Assembly (NCBI GenBank): GCA_023392185.1
Contig: JAEVZP010000032.1
Coordinates: 1 to 9,224 of the forward strand
From: Bacteroidota bacterium
Lineage (GTDB): Bacteria > Bacteroidota > Bacteroidia > Chitinophagales > Chitinophagaceae
Direction of reading: 5' to 3'
Length of the DNA: 9,224 nucleotides
Made by a program: the position numbers and the translations under genes. Shown here piece after piece: positions 6,199 to 9,224 of the stretch (the stretch's first letter is position 1; the number at the start of each line of letters is the position of its first letter). A model generated the notes under the pieces. That model ran no database searches, was not told where the DNA came from, and worked only from the letters and a program-made list of their open reading frames with translations.

Positions 6199-6507
6199 GT
6201 GTTGGTGTTCATGGGTATAAGAACAATTGCTCAACCGCTTTATCGGGCAGTTTTGAACCCAAATCCTGTATCTGAATTTTCCGGGTTAGCGGTAAACCTG
6301 CCTTTTTACAGCGCCGCTGAAAACAGTATTTTGTTTCCAGAAAACGATTCTGTCAGTTTCCAACTCATAGACCTGTTCGGCAGGCTTGTTATTTCTCAGC
6401 GAATAGAAGGCAGAAGCACTTCTTTGCCTTTTTTACTGTCGGGAATTTATGTTGCCCGTTTCATTAAGGAAGACGGCTCCTCGGTATCCATAAAAATGGT
6501 CCGGTAA
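6199..6507 (+). CDS. Small secreted protein made almost only of a T9SS type A-like sorting domain; natural start lies one frame off
   Basis: The frame ending at 6507 carries a short hydrophobic leader (LLLVLVFMGIRTIAQ) and then about 88 residues that look like a stand-alone T9SS C-terminal domain: LNPNPVSEF, VSFQLIDLFGRLVIS, LSGIYVARF and a terminal SIKMVR. Within this frame starts are GTG 6199, TTG 6202, GTG 6205 or ATG 6211, none of which leaves a basic residue ahead of the hydrophobic core. The ATG at 6177 encodes MNRF, a perfect start for a signal peptide, but reaches a run of six T (6186-6191) that puts it out of frame; one T fewer would give a single 109-residue protein with the leader MNRFLLLVLVFMG. 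So this is either a sequencing or assembly slip, a mutation, or a slippery on/off start. No passenger domain is present. It lies 27 bases upstream of the giant surface protein gene and probably shares its transcript. Its function is unknown. Confidence 0.72.
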   Translation: MLVFMGIRTIAQPLYRAVLNPNPVSEFSGLAVNLPFYSAAENSILFPENDSVSFQLIDLFGRLVISQRIEGRSTSLPFLLSGIYVARFIKEDGSSVSIKMVR

Positions 6508-6534
6508 ACTTTGTAAAGGATAAAAACCTGCGTT

Positions 6535-9224
6535 ATGGCTCTTCTACTTAAACTTCTTGGAAGGGGCAGTACCGGCCTTTGTCTAATGCTGTTGCTGTTA
6601 GCCCTTGCTCCGGAATCCTCCAAAGCACAGCAGCCGAATACAGATTCCCTTCGCTTTGGCAGCACGGAGTTGATGTATCGCTGGCTTGGCGGAACCCAAT
6701 ACGAAGTTATATTAAAAATTTTTCATGGAAACCAGGGCCGATATTATTTGCCGGACACGATAAAGGCCTGTTATACAAACCTCTGTACAGGCAACAGCAA
6801 GCCTTTTAGTATGGATCGTGTAATAGGTCAATTACCGCTCTATGCAGGTGGAACAGACACAAACAACGCTATGGTTGTGAACGGAAGCTGCGTCACTCTT
6901 GGAAATTGGGAATCTGTGCGTGAACTCTGGTACCGGGGTTATGTTACACTGCCTGTCGGTTGCAACGACTGGCGTTTTAGTGTGACTTATAAAAGAATGG
7001 GGTCACCTATGGTGCCTCAACCCGGGCCAGGTAAAAACAATCTGGCGCACGGTTATGCCCACGCATATATAGATGCTTACCTGCACCAGCAAGGCCTGTT
7101 AACGGCTCCGATAGGCAATTCTTCCGTGTTTCTGAGCGTGAAGCCTGATCATCGTATGCGTTTCACACAGCCGTGGGCGGCTGGAACGCCCCATTATTCT
7201 GTGGCACTCGGCGCCATAGACCCGGAAAACGACTCGCTGGTTTTTGAGATTGTACCCCCGCGCGCACCGGTGCCGGGCGATTCCTGCAATAGTCAGGATA
7301 TTCCTTTCAGCGCCCCTTATTTTAATCTTCAAACCTATCCCTACAATATCGGCGATAGTCCGATAATTTACAGGTCGACATTTAATTCCAATATTGTCTA
7401 TACCGGCAGTCCCTATTTCTCTTTTGATCCATCCACAGGAGCTATCGAAACCACAATAGTAAGACCTCAAACAGGTGGTGTCAATGGAGCAGACGTATTA
7501 AATATCCTGATTAAAGAGTATCGTAACGGCGTTTTAGTAGGTAGTACCAGACGTGAAAGGCCTATAGCTCCCTTAGCTAATGTTTACCTGTCGCCGACGG
7601 TAAGTATTGATCCGCAGACGGTCGGGGGGGCAACCTATCAGAACGGGCGGGTGATGGGCTGCGCCGGTAGGCCGCTTTCTTTTACTGTGGATGCTACAAG
7701 TCCTGCCGGTTATCCTTTAAATCTAAACCTGGACGACAACAGCTTTTTTGCCACCCCGGGCGCTTCTTTCACCTACAGCCTGCAAAACACAGATTTTGTT
7801 CGTGGCACGTTCTCCTGGACACCCGGCCCCACGGACACCGGTCTGCGTCAACTGGTACTACTGGTCTCGGATAGCTGTCGCCTCCCGCATACGTTCCCCG
7901 ACTACCCGACTACTGGACGCAACCATTTTTCCTATGCGTTGCCTGTTTACATTGCGCCTGGCACCTATATTCTGCGCGATACGGCTATCTGCTCCGGCGA
8001 TTCGGTACAGCTCAAAGCTGTGGGCGGCACTGCTTTCACCTGGAGCGTTTTGCCGGGCGGTGCGCCGCTTTCTTCCCTTTCCTGCACCACTTGCAAGGAG
8101 CCGGTGGCCCGCCCTTCGGTCACCACTTCTTATATGGTTTCTTCCAACAACGCTTCCGGCTGCAGGTCAGCCGATACCGTTACCGTACAGGTTGTGCCGG
8201 CACCTGTCTTTACGCCTGTAGCTGATCTTATGCTTTGTGCCGGCACGCCGGCCCTGCTGAATCTGGGGCTGCAACCGCCCCCTGCCGGTATCGGTCAGAG
8301 CGTGTTGTGGAGCCCGGGGACGGGGCTTTCCGACAGTACGGCTTCTGCTACGTTGGCCACGCCACAGCAGTCTGCAACCTATATTGCTGTTATCACGGCC
8401 CGGGATCCTTCGGGCGGCGTCTGCATCCGCCGGGATACCGTGGCTATAGACGTCATTGGCGGCGCACAGATATACACCCCCGATACAGCGATCTGCCTCG
8501 GCCAATCGATAGCCGTTCAGGCCCACTCCGACCCGCGCCGCTCCTGGCGCTGGACACCGGCCACGGCCCTTTCCAGCGATACGGTTCTCAACCCGGTTAT
8601 CACGCCCACCGTGCCGGGAACGACCGTGTATACGGTTCGCGGTGCCTTTCCCGGTTGCCCCGACACGGTGATCACCCGCCGCATCAGCGCCGAGCCGCAG
8701 CCCCAGCTCCGGATATCCTTCAAAGACACCACCCTGTGTGCCAAAGACACCCTGCGGCTCTCGGCCGGTCTGTCGCCTGCCTGGAGCGACTATCGCTATG
8801 CCTGGCGCAGCCCTGGCGGCAGCGGCCTGTCGTCGCCGGGTGCCGCCGCGCCCTTGCTGACCGCCGGTCCGGTGAGCGGGTTTGTGGCCCTTACGGTTGC
8901 TACCCCGCTGGCCGGGTGCCGTGCCGCAGATTCTTTTTACCTCACCGCCCGGCCGGGTCCTTCCTTGAGCCTGTCGCCTGCCGACACGGCTGTCTGTCCC
9001 GGTCAGCCGGTATTGCTCCGGGCCGGTGGGCTGGATGTAGAGCAGGTGCGCTGGCTGCCGGCTGCCACCCTTTCCGACACCACGGGTTTCGCCGTTAGGG
9101 CGCGGCCGCAGCAATCGACCCGCTATGGTGTGGTGGGCTTCAACCGCTATGGCTGTCGCGACAGCGCCTGGGCATCGGTTGCTGTTCAGAACGTTTCCAT
9201 TGATCTGCCCGATACCATTTTTGT
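6535..9224 (+). CDS. Giant multi-domain surface protein with Ig/PKD-like repeats, 3' partial
   Basis: One frame runs from the ATG at 6535 without a stop to the window edge: at least 896 residues. Residues 1-31 form a signal peptide (Lys6 and Arg10, core LCLMLLLLALA, probable cut after SSKA). Residues about 42-345 match the N-terminal module seen in giant Bacteroidota adhesin-like proteins: TELMYRWLGGTQYEVILKIF (44-63), DPENDSLVFEIVPP (229-242), FSFDPSTGAI (295-304) and IKEYRNGVLVGSTRRE (326-341). Residues about 350-476 look like an Ig-like domain (GTFSWTPGPTDTG). From 482 on come Ig/PKD-like repeats. The protein should be exported by Sec and then, if it ends as its relatives do, by T9SS via a type B (gliding-motility-associated) tail outside the window. 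Roles in adhesion or gliding are known for some relatives but not shown here. The N-terminal part is visibly less GC-rich than the repeats. The 27-base gap to the small upstream gene suggests co-transcription. Confidence 0.88.
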   Translation, partial: MALLLKLLGRGSTGLCLMLLLLALAPESSKAQQPNTDSLRFGSTELMYRWLGGTQYEVILKIFHGNQGRYYLPDTIKACYTNLCTGNSKPFSMDRVIGQLPLYAGGTDTNNAMVVNGSCVTLGNWESVRELWYRGYVTLPVGCNDWRFSVTYKRMGSPMVPQPGPGKNNLAHGYAHAYIDAYLHQQGLLTAPIGNSSVFLSVKPDHRMRFTQPWAAGTPHYSVALGAIDPENDSLVFEIVPPRAPVPGDSCNSQDIPFSAPYFNLQTYPYNIGDSPIIYRSTFNSNIVYTGSPYFSFDPSTGAIETTIVRPQTGGVNGADVLNILIKEYRNGVLVGSTRRERPIAPLANVYLSPTVSIDPQTVGGATYQNGRVMGCAGRPLSFTVDATSPAGYPLNLNLDDNSFFATPGASFTYSLQNTDFVRGTFSWTPGPTDTGLRQLVLLVSDSCRLPHTFPDYPTTGRNHFSYALPVYIAPGTYILRDTAICSGDSVQLKAVGGTAFTWSVLPGGAPLSSLSCTTCKEPVARPSVTTSYMVSSNNASGCRSADTVTVQVVPAPVFTPVADLMLCAGTPALLNLGLQPPPAGIGQSVLWSPGTGLSDSTASATLATPQQSATYIAVITARDPSGGVCIRRDTVAIDVIGGAQIYTPDTAICLGQSIAVQAHSDPRRSWRWTPATALSSDTVLNPVITPTVPGTTVYTVRGAFPGCPDTVITRRISAEPQPQLRISFKDTTLCAKDTLRLSAGLSPAWSDYRYAWRSPGGSGLSSPGAAAPLLTAGPVSGFVALTVATPLAGCRAADSFYLTARPGPSLSLSPADTAVCPGQPVLLRAGGLDVEQVRWLPAATLSDTTGFAVRARPQQSTRYGVVGFNRYGCRDSAWASVAVQNVSIDLPDTIF
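7978..9224 (+). repeat. Array of at least five Ig/PKD-like protein repeats inside the giant surface protein
   Basis: Units of about 75-90 residues recur with the pattern D-T-x-x-C-x-G near the start, a Trp in a WSP- or WxP-like strand, a TTSYxV/ATYxA/TVYTV strand, and a Gly-Cys or Cys followed by D-T-V near the end. Opening Cys residues are at 486, 568, 654, 735 and 821; closing Cys at 543, 630, 708, 795 and 874, which suggests one disulfide per repeat. Unit 1 also has a CTTC pair (517, 520). A sixth unit begins with LPDTIF at the window edge. The units have diverged: I see no long exact DNA repeats. Confidence 0.8.

Noticed and set aside
6177..6275. A 32-codon frame from the ATG at 6177
   Set aside because: After MNRF it has no signal peptide or domain; it is best read as the misframed start of the small T9SS-domain protein.
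6505..6513. A TAaacTTTG string just before the giant gene as a second promoter
   Set aside because: It has three bases instead of two between TA and TTTG and no -33 partner, so co-transcription with the small gene is simpler.
8167..9114. Long open frames on both strands (315 codons minus, 287 codons plus) in the repeat region
   Set aside because: They are low-stop shadows of GC-rich coding DNA. The plus frame of the giant protein explains the region, with regular Cys-paired repeats.
1..9224. CRISPR arrays, tRNA or rRNA genes, insertion sequences, integrase sites
   Set aside because: I saw no regularly spaced direct DNA repeats, no tRNA-like cloverleaf or rRNA sequence, no transposase or terminal inverted repeats anywhere in the window.

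Overview
The window looks like a chromosomal segment from a member of the Bacteroidota, with a moderately high GC content for that phylum. Three things point there. The first gene ends in a type IX secretion (T9SS) type A sorting domain. The last gene encodes a very large surface protein of the kind common in that phylum. The clearest promoter-like sites follow the Bacteroidota TAnnTTTG pattern rather than -35/-10 boxes. I cannot name a genus.

Layout. (1) 1-1152 (+) is the 3' end of a large secreted T9SS cargo protein: a PKD-like domain, a beta-rich domain and a C-terminal sorting domain, closed by a strong hairpin terminator. (2) 1425-2114 (+) is an FtsE-type ABC ATPase with a promoter-like TATCTTTG upstream. 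(3) 2118-4851 (-) holds three genes that read leftward: a formyltransferase-family enzyme, a GT4-like glycosyltransferase and a GT2 glycosyltransferase. The last two overlap by ATGA. (4) 4906-6105 (+) is a second GT4-type glycosyltransferase, divergent from the formyltransferase. Together these four genes look like a surface-glycan locus, possibly one that adds an N-formylated amino sugar. (5) 6106-6507 carries a promoter-like region with a perfect 12-bp palindrome, then a very small secreted protein that consists of almost nothing but a T9SS-type C-terminal domain. Its natural ATG and signal peptide start are out of frame with the rest by one base at a run of six T. (6) 6535-9224 (+) is one uninterrupted frame of at least 896 codons that leaves the window. 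It encodes a signal peptide, a large N-terminal domain typical of giant Bacteroidota surface proteins, an Ig-like domain and at least five Ig/PKD-like repeats.

How they may work together: both flanks encode proteins for export, and the middle encodes glycan assembly. In well-studied T9SS organisms the sorting domain is removed and cargo is attached to a surface lipopolysaccharide, so a functional link is possible, but here it is inference from proximity only. The most unusual items are the tiny stand-alone sorting-domain protein with its frameshifted start and a tight cluster of the palindrome TTCCGGAA confined to 4225-6001.
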